DNA from: a virus
Direction: 5' to 3' (one strand)
Length of the DNA: 37,820 nucleotides
Virus record (IMG/VR): IMGVR_UViG_3300044591_000284
Span: 1-37,820 of that record
The notes below the pieces were generated by a model that worked only from the letters and a program-made list of their open reading frames with translations, did no database searches and was not told the DNA's origin. Below are positions 16,655 to 25,631 of the stretch, one piece after another (position 1 is the stretch's first letter; every line of letters begins with the position of its first letter). A program made the translations under genes and the position numbers.

Positions 16655-19129
16655 ATGGGTATTTTTGATCCAAAAGGACTAGCTTCTAGCCCTACATCAC
16701 AACAGACTACAAACCAAGGGTTATCTTCATACGCAGAACCATACGTTAGTAACTACTTAAATAGAGCGCAGAGTCTAGTTGCTAATCAGCAAACTCCTGA
16801 GTTATTAAACCAATCTTATGTAGATGCGGCGGGATTAAAACTTCCTGGAGGTTTTGCTACAGCAACAGAGCTTGCTACCGCTGGTGGTAGAGGGTCTTTA
16901 AGTACAGCCCCAATAGCATTGCAATACGGTCAACAAGGCGCTCAATACGGCGCACAAGGTACTAAGTACGGAGATATGGGTTCTGCAATGGGTCAAGTTG
17001 CTGCCCGTTCTGGAGACCTGTATGGACAACAAGCTACCGATCCAAACGCCATTGCGCAGTATATGTCTCCTTACATGCAAAACGTGGTGGACTATCAGAA
17101 GCAACAAGCAATTCGTGACTATCAAATTCAAGCCCCTCAGATGGCGGCTCAGTCCGTTGGCGCTGGCGCTTTTGGTGGTAACCGTTTAACATTACAACAA
17201 GCTGAAGCTAACCGTGGTTTACAAAACCGTTTGGCTGGTATCGAAGCTACTGGACAACAAAGTGCTTTTGATAAGGCTCAACAGGCTCAACAATTTGGTG
17301 CTAGCTTAGGTTTACAAGGACAGCAAATTGGTATGCAGGGGCAGCAAGTAGGTTTACAAGGACTTGGTACCGCTATGCAAGGGCAACAAATAGGATTACA
17401 AGGTGTTGGCGGCGCACAACAAGGTTACGCTGGTGCTACTCAAGCTGGTGGTACATTGGGTAATATTGCGTCTCAAGAAGCCCAAGCTCGTCTGGCTGCA
17501 CTCTCACTTAAGAATCAGTTTGGTTTACAACAACAGCAGTTCCCTTATCAACAGACACAGTTCTTACAAGGCATGATGTCTGGTTTACCTATCACTCAAC
17601 AAAATACACAATCAACTCAAGCTGGTCCTAATGACTTATCACAAATATTAGGTCTTGGCGGTACGTTGTTTAGCAGTTACGCTTTGGGTAAAATGGCTGG
17701 TGCATTTAATAAAGGTGGTGAAGTTAAACGCTATGCTTCTGGCGGTATTGCTTCTATTAACCGTGACGTAATTAATGATCCAACTGATTATTCAGAAGAT
17801 ACTATTAATACTAGTGAGCAAAACAATGTATTAGGTGACATATCTGCTTTATTAGCACTTAACACTATTGCTAAACAAAAACAAAACTTACAAAACCAAC
17901 AAGCTATACAAGCTGGCGCACAACAACCCGGTTCTATCTTGTCGCAATTACAAGCTCAAGCTCAGCCACAAATGCAACCGCAAATGATGCCACAACAAAT
18001 GGCACAAGCCGCACCTCAAGGTATTGACGTAGCTAGATCTAATTTACCAGAACAATTTGCTGGTGGTGGCATTATTGCTTTTGAACAAGGCGGTGATGTA
18101 CCACGTTTTTACCAAGGCGGCGATGGTAGATCGGCTTTTAGGGAAGATTTAAGTCGTTTTGGAGACTATGCAATACCAAACATAGGTATTATTAAAAAAC
18201 TAAAAGAGTTAGGTAGTTACTTTACTACACCACGTCAAGCTATTACAGATGCAGATGCACAACCTGGTGGTTATTATGGTGGTACTCCAGCACTTCGAAC
18301 AGCGCCAGTATTACCTGCTGGTGATATTGTTATCCATCCAAACGCAAAAACAGCCACAAGTTCAGGCGCTCCCGCTGCTCCTACAGCTAACCTTGCTATG
18401 CCGAGTTTAGATTACACCTTACCTGCTACAGATTATTCTGTTGAAGATAAAGCACTTGCAGAAGCTAAGCGTTTAATTGGTGGTGCTGGTGAGGATTATG
18501 AAAAAGCACAAAAGATGGCAGGCATTAGCGCATTGCTTAAAGGCAGTTTAGCTCTTGGTGGCGGACAATCCCCGTATCTTATGGCAAATCTTAATGCTGC
18601 GGGTCAGACAGCGTTAAATAGTTACGAGCAAGAATTACAACGTATTCAAGGTTCTAAAGAAAAACGAGCTGAGAAGTTGGCTGGTATTGAACTTAAGACT
18701 CCAGAGATGCGTAGAGGTGCTCGTGAGCTTAGCCTTAAAGAATCTGAAGCACAAGTTAAAGTACCACACTACAAATCGGATACTTATAAGAATCTTGCAC
18801 AAGGTTTCAGAACACTTAACCCAATTCCTAAAGCTACGGGTACAGGTGGTGGTTTAGGTCCAATTAATCAGAACGTACTTTATAAACTAGATGAAGCACA
18901 TAAAGAGGCTTTAATTAATCCCGCAGGTAATGTTGCTATACTTAAGCAATTAGATGCTATAGACCCACAAGCTAGCCAGTATTTATTAAAAGCAAACCCA
19001 AAAACTAAGTCTTATCAAAATGCTTATGCACAATATAAAAAGTTAGTAGATATGGACTATGTAAATACAATTAATAAATATAGAACTTTGAGTACTAAGG
19101 GTAGTGGACTTTTAAGTTCTGAAGATTAA
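16655..19129 (+). CDS. Gln-rich internal virion / ejection protein
   Basis: An 824-residue protein with AAAAGGA before the ATG. Residues 135-180 (YMSPYMQNVVDYQKQQAIRD, then AQSVGAGAFGGNR) are a conserved motif of phage internal/ejection proteins. Residues about 220-265 are a Gln/Gly-rich tandem stretch (GLQGQQIGMQGQQVGLQG and related). Near residue 353 is a GGEVKRYASGGIAS motif and near residue 470 GGGIIAFEQGGDVPRFYQGG, the same short motif class as in the preceding gene. The C-terminal third is charged and helical. Position between two other large proteins fits a podovirus injectisome component; function is inferred. Confidence 0.75.
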   Translation: MGIFDPKGLASSPTSQQTTNQGLSSYAEPYVSNYLNRAQSLVANQQTPELLNQSYVDAAGLKLPGGFATATELATAGGRGSLSTAPIALQYGQQGAQYGAQGTKYGDMGSAMGQVAARSGDLYGQQATDPNAIAQYMSPYMQNVVDYQKQQAIRDYQIQAPQMAAQSVGAGAFGGNRLTLQQAEANRGLQNRLAGIEATGQQSAFDKAQQAQQFGASLGLQGQQIGMQGQQVGLQGLGTAMQGQQIGLQGVGGAQQGYAGATQAGGTLGNIASQEAQARLAALSLKNQFGLQQQQFPYQQTQFLQGMMSGLPITQQNTQSTQAGPNDLSQILGLGGTLFSSYALGKMAGAFNKGGEVKRYASGGIASINRDVINDPTDYSEDTINTSEQNNVLGDISALLALNTIAKQKQNLQNQQAIQAGAQQPGSILSQLQAQAQPQMQPQMMPQQMAQAAPQGIDVARSNLPEQFAGGGIIAFEQGGDVPRFYQGGDGRSAFREDLSRFGDYAIPNIGIIKKLKELGSYFTTPRQAITDADAQPGGYYGGTPALRTAPVLPAGDIVIHPNAKTATSSGAPAAPTANLAMPSLDYTLPATDYSVEDKALAEAKRLIGGAGEDYEKAQKMAGISALLKGSLALGGGQSPYLMANLNAAGQTALNSYEQELQRIQGSKEKRAEKLAGIELKTPEMRRGARELSLKESEAQVKVPHYKSDTYKNLAQGFRTLNPIPKATGTGGGLGPINQNVLYKLDEAHKEALINPAGNVAILKQLDAIDPQASQYLLKANPKTKSYQNAYAQYKKLVDMDYVNTINKYRTLSTKGSGLLSSED

Positions 19130-19138
19130 GGATCACGT

Positions 19139-22100
19139 ATGCCACGTGTAACTATACCTGGTGTTGGGGACGTACAATTCCCTGATACCATGACCCGTGA
19201 CGAAATCATGTCTAGGGCACAAACTATGCAGCGAGAATCGTTGCAACCTAAGTATGATCCAAGAGATTTACCTACTGGGGAATTACTTAAAGGTGGTTTC
19301 TCTCGTGGTATTGAGGGCTTAAAAGGTACAGCACTAGACCTTATCCCAGCATTAGGCGGCGCTATTTTTGGTCAACAAGACTATGCCCGTGAACAGCTAA
19401 AAGAGTACTCTGACCGTATGGCTGAAGCAGAAGCTATAAGTCCTGTTGCCTATAAATCTTACAAAGATGTACAAGGTCTTGGGGACATCCTTCCTTTTGC
19501 TGCAGAAACCGTTGGTGAACTCGGCCCAAATATTGCTAGCTTGCTTACAGGTGCTGGTGTTGGTGCAGTTGGTGGTAAGTACCTTGCCAAAAAAGGTTTA
19601 GAGAAAACCCTTGCGGCTAATGCTGCCGAGTACGCCGCAAAGCGTGGGGTTACTGGGGAAGCTGCTAAAGAAGTTGGTGATAGATTAAGCGCACGTGCAT
19701 TAGACGCAGGTATCCAGAAAAAAGCTATAGCTGAAGGCGCACGGATTGGTTCGCAAACAGGCTTAATTGGTTCATCAATGGCAACTAACGTGCCTGATGT
19801 ATTTCAAAGTATCTATGAGAAGACAGGTAGTATTGAGCCTGGGCTTTCTTTAGTTGTTGGTTCTGTTGTAGGTTTATTAGATACATACTTACCAAGTAAA
19901 ATCATTAGCCAGCTAGGACCCGCAGGTAAAAATGCACTAGCTGCTCAGCTTCTTGAAAAATCAACTGTAGTTCCAACTACTTGGAAAAAGGCTTTTGGTG
20001 CGCAGTTACTTAAGACTGCTGCTGGTGAAGGTGGTACAGAAGGCTTACAAGAAGTTCTTACTATTGCTGGCGAGCAGATGGCTGGTGATAAACAAGAATA
20101 CTTCTCCCCTGAGAACATTGACCGCATCATCACATCGGCAGTTAAAGGTGTAGTTGGTGGTACTACCTATGGCGCTCCCGGCGCAGCACTACAAGCACGT
20201 GCAGAGCGTGACTTACGTAACCAGCAGATTGCAGAGAATGAAGCTAAAGCTTTACAAGATCAGCAAATAGCAGCAGATGCACAACGAGCGGCAGCGCAAG
20301 AAGGTCCACCAGCCCCCATACCACAGCAACAAGGTGATATATTTGAACAGGCTGGTCAGGCTACACCTTACGATGCTCGTCAAGCTCAAGAAGCTATGGC
20401 TGCCCAAACAGCACCTGTACCTCCAGAACCCCCTGCACAGCAACAGCAAGGTTTAGATTTGCAAGGTGGTATGACTGCGGAGCAGATGCAGGTAGCGCAG
20501 CAAGATCAGCAAAATCAAGAAATGAATCAGTTGTACATGGAAGAAGCGGCTGTACAGCAACAAGAAAAGATTGCCCGTGTCCAAACTGCTAAACAGATTC
20601 TTGATGATGAGATTTCTTTAACTGATGAGCGTGTACGCCAAGGTGATATAAACCGCCGTGAAGCCGCACGTCTTGACTTGTTACACCCTGTTTTAGATAA
20701 CCCGACTATCCAAGATACAATAACGGCTTTCCAAGAAAATTTAAAACGTGCTGGTTACGCTAGCCTTAAACTAACTGACACCGAAAAAGCATTAATTAAA
20801 AAAGCAGACAATGTAAAGGCTGCATTATTAGCGGCTGAGCAGCAACCTCAAGCTAATGAAGTTGTAAATGAACTTTCCCCAGAGATCACTGGCATCAAAG
20901 AGAAGGCTGAGAAAGGTCCAGCAGGAACACCTAAACCTAGAGAGCCACAGCAATTAGCTTTGCAAGGTGTTGGGCAACCACGTATTGCAGAAGCCCCTGT
21001 AGAAGCAGCAGTGCCAGAAGTAGAGTACAGCACGGTCTTAGATGCTCCGTTGCTAGACAGTACCGGCCTCAGTAAACAGTCAGGATTTTACCGCCAACTT
21101 CTTAACAAGGACATGGCTAACCCCCAAGACCAGGTAGCCATAGGTAGAACTATAGCTGGTATACGTAGTAACCCTAACTTAGCACCAGCTACAAAACAAG
21201 CAATAGAATCTATGGCAATGCAAGCGTTTAACGCATTAGCTACGCAGCAAGAAATGTTTGGTCCACGTGGAGCAGTATTAAAAGGAGCAGAAAGTGGAAG
21301 AGTTCGAGCTAGATCTGTCAGTGAAACAGGTGGAAAAGGCGTTTCGGTTTCTAAAAAGCAGGGGGACGCTAAACCTGCCAAGGGACCTAGTGCACCTAAA
21401 CCCGGAAGAGTGGATGATACTAAGGGGCCTGCTGGAGGACCTGGAGTACGAAAAGAGAATAAGCGTAGTGCATTAAAGGAAGAAAAAGTTGAGCCTAAAG
21501 CTACTAAACCCAAAGTTAAGCCTACGACTACTAAGCCTGCTGTACAAACTCCCATTGCCGAAGTCATTGCAGAAGAAGATATTAATCCAGATCCTGAAGC
21601 AGTAAAGGTTATAAGAGAACGCTTAACCGAACTAAATGACCGTCTACATAGAGAGACTGACCCAGACGAAAAAGCCTATCTCCGTGATGAGATTAGCAAC
21701 TTAAGAATTGAACTTTCAGATAGCAAGTTCCGTATCCGTGCTGGTAAAGTCGGTGGCTTGCCTATGGCTGAAGTTAAAAAACTTGTTGGTCGAATCGTAG
21801 CCAACTGGACTAGAGCACCTGAAATTCGTGTCGTGCAGTCTGTTAGTGATCTAGGACCTGTTATTGAAAAAGCAATGCGTGATGCTAAAGCAGAATACGC
21901 ACCAGCTTTCTATGACGCTAAAACCAAAACAGTAATCCTTATTGCAGACAACGCAATCGACCTTGCTGACGTAGTTAAATCTATAGCCCATGAAGCAACA
22001 GGACACTATGGACTGCAGTCTATTCTCGGCAGTAGCTACTCAAAGATTATGGGTGAGATATATGCCGGAAACAGAGTAATACGTGAACTGGCAGATGCTA

Positions 22101-25100
22101 AGCTAAAGGATAACCCTGACCTTGGTAAAGACTTGGCTACTGAAGAAGTACTAGCCGATATGCAGGAAACAGGTGGTCCTGAAGTTAAAGAACTAAAGGG
22201 CATGGCTAAGCTGTACAACATGATCCGTAACTTTTTAAAGCGTCTTGGTCTGCCATATGTAAGCGACAATGATGTGGCACAGCTCTTAGCCGATGCTCGT
22301 AACTACGTTATATCAGGTACTGGGGCTAAACCAGGAAGTAATGCGTTACTCCAATCACGTGGTTTGGTATACCGTAACCCGACATTTCGCAACAATCCTG
22401 CCGCACCCGGAGTAAATGGAAGTGATGCTCGCTCTATATTTGATAGCTTTGTAGATACGATTGAGGATGCTGGTGTATTAAGTCCAGCCCGTGCTGATGC
22501 TCTGCATGAGTTCTTGAAGAACGGTATTGTCGGTAATGCTCGCAAAGCTGCCCTTTCGGTATTACCTGTTAAGGCGTTGACGGAAGAAGCTAAACGTGCA
22601 GGATTAAATATGGCTCCACAGTTTAATACTATTAACGATGAGCACTCAGGTTATGTAGATCGTTTAAATAAATCTATTGAACCTTTGATTCGTAAAGCAG
22701 AAGAGTGGGCTAAAAATGCCCTTCAATCCCAAATTGTTTTATTTAACAAGGTGGTTTATGACAGTACTACTCTTAGAATTGATCCAACTAAAGCTAAAAA
22801 AGAAGAGACCTCCCAAGCAGATTACGACCAAGTTGTAAGAGATTACAACAAACTTACCCCTAAAGCTAAACAGCTTTATGAAAATATGCGTGATGCATAT
22901 GGGGCTATGTACCAAGAAATTCTTGACTCTATTGAAGATCGTATTAATACGTTTGTTGCTGATCCTGAAGCCAAAGCTAAAATCAAAGCAGACATTTTAG
23001 AAAAGTTATCTAAACGTGGTCAGATTGACCCATACTTTGCGTTAACTCGTAAAGGTAAATACTGGTTATCGTACAACTTGTCAACTACAAGAGATGGTGA
23101 AACTACTCTAGAACCCTACGTTGAAGCATATGAAACTGAACGAGAACGTAGAAGACAGATCGAATTACTAAGAGAAGAAGGTGCTGAACAGATCCAAGAG
23201 TTCTCACAGCTTTCTGACTACAAATACCGTAGTGCACCATCGGGTTCGTTTGTAAATAAGGTTCTTAATGTTCTGGAAGTTAACCGACCAAAAGAACCTA
23301 ATAATCCTACGCCGATAGAAAAAGTTAAATACGAAAAAGAACTTAAAGCATACAACGATAATGCTGAAGAAGTAATGAACTTGTATCTTAGCACCTTACC
23401 TGAAACTTCTTTTGCGCAGTCATTCCAAAAGCGTAAAGAAACCCTTGGTTTTAGACGTGACGCTATTGAGGCCCTCCGTGACCGTATGTACAACACGTCT
23501 CAACAACTTGGTAGGATGAGGTACTCAGCTAAACTTAATAAGTTATTAGATGACATGAGAGAGTACGCTAAAGCCGCAAGTAGAGGTCTTAGTGACAAAG
23601 ATGAACAAGGTAACTTCCTCCCTGCCAAAGATAACAAGCTGCTTAATGACTACATTATGATGTTTGAGAAGCATGCTAATTTCATCATTAATCCAAAAGT
23701 TAGCAAGATTTCTAGCATGTTAAATACAATCGGGTTTAACTACCTGCTTGGCTTTAACATCTCGTCTGCTGCGGTTAACTTGGCACAAGTACCTATGGTT
23801 GTAGCCCCGTATCTTGCTGGTGAGCATGGCTGGGGTGAAACTATGAGCGCTATCAACAATGCTTATAGTGTGTACTTAAATAGCGGTTATGGTAAGGATG
23901 CTCGCACAGTCGAAATGATTGGCAGTGGTGAAAAGGTCAAGATGAAGGCAATGCCAGCTATTGATAACTACGGTGCCGATACTGCCGCAGGTAAGAAGTA
24001 TGCTACAGCTATTAAAGTTTGGGCCGATAATGGGCAACTTAATCGTTCACAGTTCTACGATGTATTAGAAGTAGATGGGCGTAAGAATTGGGCAAGTACA
24101 TTAAACGCTACTTCTGGTTTTGCTTTCCATCATGGTGAGCGTATGAACCGTCATGTATCTTTGGTGGCTGGATTTGATTTACAAATGAAAAAGCTAGCTG
24201 ATAAAATTAAAAAGGGCGAGCTTACTCAAGAACAAGCTGAAAAACAAGCGGCTAATTACGCCATGCATGTAACCGAGTTAACCAACGGTGGTGTTTCTGC
24301 TGCCGGCGCACCGTTGATTGCTAAAAACAATATAGGTAAAGTGCTGTTCATGTTTAAACGCTACGGTGTTTCCATGTACTACATGTTATTTAAAGTAACC
24401 CGTGATGCTCTTAAAGGCGAAACTCCAGAAGTACGTCGTGCTGCTATGCGTCAAATTGCTGGTGTTTACGGCACTGCTGCATTGTTCTCAGGTCTGCAAG
24501 GTATACCGATGTTTGGTGTTGCCGCTATGGTATACAACTTGTTTGCAGATGATGACGAAGATGATATGGAAACCGCAACCCGTAAGTATGTAGGTGAGTT
24601 TGCCTATAAGGGTATGTTGAACTATGTTACAGGCGCTGAAGTTGCATCTCGCTTTAGCTTGAGCGATTTAATATTTAGAAGCAACCCATCTGCTAGCTCT
24701 CATACATTTGAACAAGGTTTGTTAGAAACACTCGGCGGTCCAGTATACGGTGTAGGCTCACGTATTAAGCGTGGTTTAGATATGATGAACGAAGGTAACA
24801 TGCAGCGTGGGGTAGAAAACGTATTACCATCTTCAATCAGTAACGTCATGAAGTCTTATAGATATGGAACAGAAGGGGCCAAAAACCTTCGTGGTGATCC
24901 AATTGCAGAAGATCTTAATGCGTTCAGTATCGGCGCACAAGCGCTTGGCTTTGCACCAGCAGACTACGTTCGACAGCTTGAAATTAACGCCCAAGTTAAG
25001 GGTGTTGAGAAGAGCATACTGCAGAAGAAGTCGAAACTGCTACAACAGTACAACATCTCTAAACGTATGGGTGACTTTGAGGAAGCTACAGAACATAAGC

Positions 25101-25273
25101 AGGAACTCTTAGAGTTGAATAAGAAGTATCCAGCACTAGACATTAGCCAAGATACGTTTACACGTTCTGAGGCAGCGTTTAAAGCCGCTACAAAGCGTAC
25201 TGTTAAGGGTGTGCAGTTTAGCGAGAAGTTATATAAAGAAATGATGCAGAACGCATCTGAGTACGATAAATAA
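19139..25273 (+). CDS. Giant internal virion protein with HExxxH protease-like motif
   Basis: A 2044-residue protein, AAGGA upstream of the ATG. The N-terminus (VTIPGVGDVQFPDTMTRDEI) is a common leader of large phage proteins. Residues 70-340 hold Gly/Ala-rich hydrophobic helices (ASLLTGAGVGAVGGKYLAKK, LSLVVGSVVGLLDTYLPS). Gln-rich (about 370-480) and Lys/Pro-rich (about 744-804) linkers follow. HEATGHYGL at 951-959 gives an HExxxH motif after a VLIADNAID strand, as in polyvalent phage proteins. The C-terminal half is helical, with NYLLGFNISSAAVNLAQVPM near 1530, FKRYGVSMYYMLF near 1739 and a hydrophobic segment near 1774-1804, resembling LPD38-type domains. It probably forms the ejected trans-envelope channel; protease activity is unproven. 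Confidence 0.78.
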   Translation: MPRVTIPGVGDVQFPDTMTRDEIMSRAQTMQRESLQPKYDPRDLPTGELLKGGFSRGIEGLKGTALDLIPALGGAIFGQQDYAREQLKEYSDRMAEAEAISPVAYKSYKDVQGLGDILPFAAETVGELGPNIASLLTGAGVGAVGGKYLAKKGLEKTLAANAAEYAAKRGVTGEAAKEVGDRLSARALDAGIQKKAIAEGARIGSQTGLIGSSMATNVPDVFQSIYEKTGSIEPGLSLVVGSVVGLLDTYLPSKIISQLGPAGKNALAAQLLEKSTVVPTTWKKAFGAQLLKTAAGEGGTEGLQEVLTIAGEQMAGDKQEYFSPENIDRIITSAVKGVVGGTTYGAPGAALQARAERDLRNQQIAENEAKALQDQQIAADAQRAAAQEGPPAPIPQQQGDIFEQAGQATPYDARQAQEAMAAQTAPVPPEPPAQQQQGLDLQGGMTAEQMQVAQQDQQNQEMNQLYMEEAAVQQQEKIARVQTAKQILDDEISLTDERVRQGDINRREAARLDLLHPVLDNPTIQDTITAFQENLKRAGYASLKLTDTEKALIKKADNVKAALLAAEQQPQANEVVNELSPEITGIKEKAEKGPAGTPKPREPQQLALQGVGQPRIAEAPVEAAVPEVEYSTVLDAPLLDSTGLSKQSGFYRQLLNKDMANPQDQVAIGRTIAGIRSNPNLAPATKQAIESMAMQAFNALATQQEMFGPRGAVLKGAESGRVRARSVSETGGKGVSVSKKQGDAKPAKGPSAPKPGRVDDTKGPAGGPGVRKENKRSALKEEKVEPKATKPKVKPTTTKPAVQTPIAEVIAEEDINPDPEAVKVIRERLTELNDRLHRETDPDEKAYLRDEISNLRIELSDSKFRIRAGKVGGLPMAEVKKLVGRIVANWTRAPEIRVVQSVSDLGPVIEKAMRDAKAEYAPAFYDAKTKTVILIADNAIDLADVVKSIAHEATGHYGLQSILGSSYSKIMGEIYAGNRVIRELADAKLKDNPDLGKDLATEEVLADMQETGGPEVKELKGMAKLYNMIRNFLKRLGLPYVSDNDVAQLLADARNYVISGTGAKPGSNALLQSRGLVYRNPTFRNNPAAPGVNGSDARSIFDSFVDTIEDAGVLSPARADALHEFLKNGIVGNARKAALSVLPVKALTEEAKRAGLNMAPQFNTINDEHSGYVDRLNKSIEPLIRKAEEWAKNALQSQIVLFNKVVYDSTTLRIDPTKAKKEETSQADYDQVVRDYNKLTPKAKQLYENMRDAYGAMYQEILDSIEDRINTFVADPEAKAKIKADILEKLSKRGQIDPYFALTRKGKYWLSYNLSTTRDGETTLEPYVEAYETERERRRQIELLREEGAEQIQEFSQLSDYKYRSAPSGSFVNKVLNVLEVNRPKEPNNPTPIEKVKYEKELKAYNDNAEEVMNLYLSTLPETSFAQSFQKRKETLGFRRDAIEALRDRMYNTSQQLGRMRYSAKLNKLLDDMREYAKAASRGLSDKDEQGNFLPAKDNKLLNDYIMMFEKHANFIINPKVSKISSMLNTIGFNYLLGFNISSAAVNLAQVPMVVAPYLAGEHGWGETMSAINNAYSVYLNSGYGKDARTVEMIGSGEKVKMKAMPAIDNYGADTAAGKKYATAIKVWADNGQLNRSQFYDVLEVDGRKNWASTLNATSGFAFHHGERMNRHVSLVAGFDLQMKKLADKIKKGELTQEQAEKQAANYAMHVTELTNGGVSAAGAPLIAKNNIGKVLFMFKRYGVSMYYMLFKVTRDALKGETPEVRRAAMRQIAGVYGTAALFSGLQGIPMFGVAAMVYNLFADDDEDDMETATRKYVGEFAYKGMLNYVTGAEVASRFSLSDLIFRSNPSASSHTFEQGLLETLGGPVYGVGSRIKRGLDMMNEGNMQRGVENVLPSSISNVMKSYRYGTEGAKNLRGDPIAEDLNAFSIGAQALGFAPADYVRQLEINAQVKGVEKSILQKKSKLLQQYNISKRMGDFEEATEHKQELLELNKKYPALDISQDTFTRSEAAFKAATKRTVKGVQFSEKLYKEMMQNASEYDK

Positions 25274-25297
25274 AAAAACCCCCACGCTAGGTGGGGG
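25272..25297 (-). terminator. Intrinsic terminator for leftward transcription
   Basis: Read on the minus strand this is a perfect seven-base stem (CCCCCAC and GTGGGGG) with a five-base CTAGC loop, followed directly by seven T residues. That is a textbook Rho-independent terminator ending the leftward transcript 62 bases past the last leftward stop. On the plus strand the hairpin is followed by CTAAGGGG, with no T tract, so it should not terminate the rightward transcript by this mechanism. The tract overlaps the stop codon of the 2044-residue gene. Confidence 0.88.
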
Positions 25298-25311
25298 CTA
25301 AGGGGCTGTTC

Positions 25312-25374
25312 TTGGAGAACAAATGCAACAGGAGAATAAGCGTTGCGGGTTAATTGTATTACACAATTCTCCAA
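25312..25374. repeat. Inverted repeats between convergent genes
   Basis: TTGGAGAA at 25312-25319 is matched by its reverse complement TTCTCCAA at 25367-25374, a perfect eight-base inverted repeat. Inside it, AATTGT at 25352-25357 and ACAATT at 25363-25368 form a six-base stem with a five-base loop that contains the stop codon of the leftward 90-residue gene. The region lies between the terminator and that gene. It could fold in either transcript; no T tract follows, so it is not called a terminator. Confidence 0.5.
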
Positions 25375-25631
25375 AACCGCATACCTAATTTCCCAGCTTC
25401 AATTCTTTCGGCTGCTTGTAGCTTAAAATTCCTATCATTTGCTAAAGTTTGCACTTGTTTATTTAATGTTGCTAGGTTAATGGCTGGGATAAAAATTGAC
25501 GATCCTACAACAAAATCATCCCAGTTCACATTAATAACAACACCATCAGGACATATCTGCCCGTCCCGCATCACCTTCAAGTGCGGCTTTGTGTTCGGCT
25601 GCGGCGGCAATTTGTTCTTCTTTGGTTTCAT
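25359..25631 (-). CDS. Small conserved phage protein, unknown function
   Basis: A 90-residue protein, the last gene of the leftward operon. It overlaps the end of the primase-helicase gene by 86 bases in another frame. I kept the start at 25631 because GAGGGG lies seven bases upstream; an internal ATG 20 codons in has a poorly spaced AAGG. The N-terminus is Lys/Pro-rich. The core (VVINVNWDDFVVGSSIFIPA, then LNKQVQTLANDRNFKLQAAE, ending GKLGMRFWRIV) resembles a compact alpha/beta protein seen in several phage replication regions. No catalytic motif. It is followed by the intrinsic terminator. Confidence 0.7.
   Translation of the reverse strand: MKPKKNKLPPQPNTKPHLKVMRDGQICPDGVVINVNWDDFVVGSSIFIPAINLATLNKQVQTLANDRNFKLQAAERIEAGKLGMRFWRIV

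Noticed and set aside
21088-21567. Long antisense frame of 159 codons
   Set aside because: It lies opposite the Lys/Pro-rich linker of the giant gene, has hydrophobic low-complexity composition, no Shine-Dalgarno and opposite orientation to all neighbours.
25323-25388. Plus-strand 21-codon frame between the convergent genes
   Set aside because: Short, no fitting ribosome site, runs into the antisense of a well-supported leftward gene.
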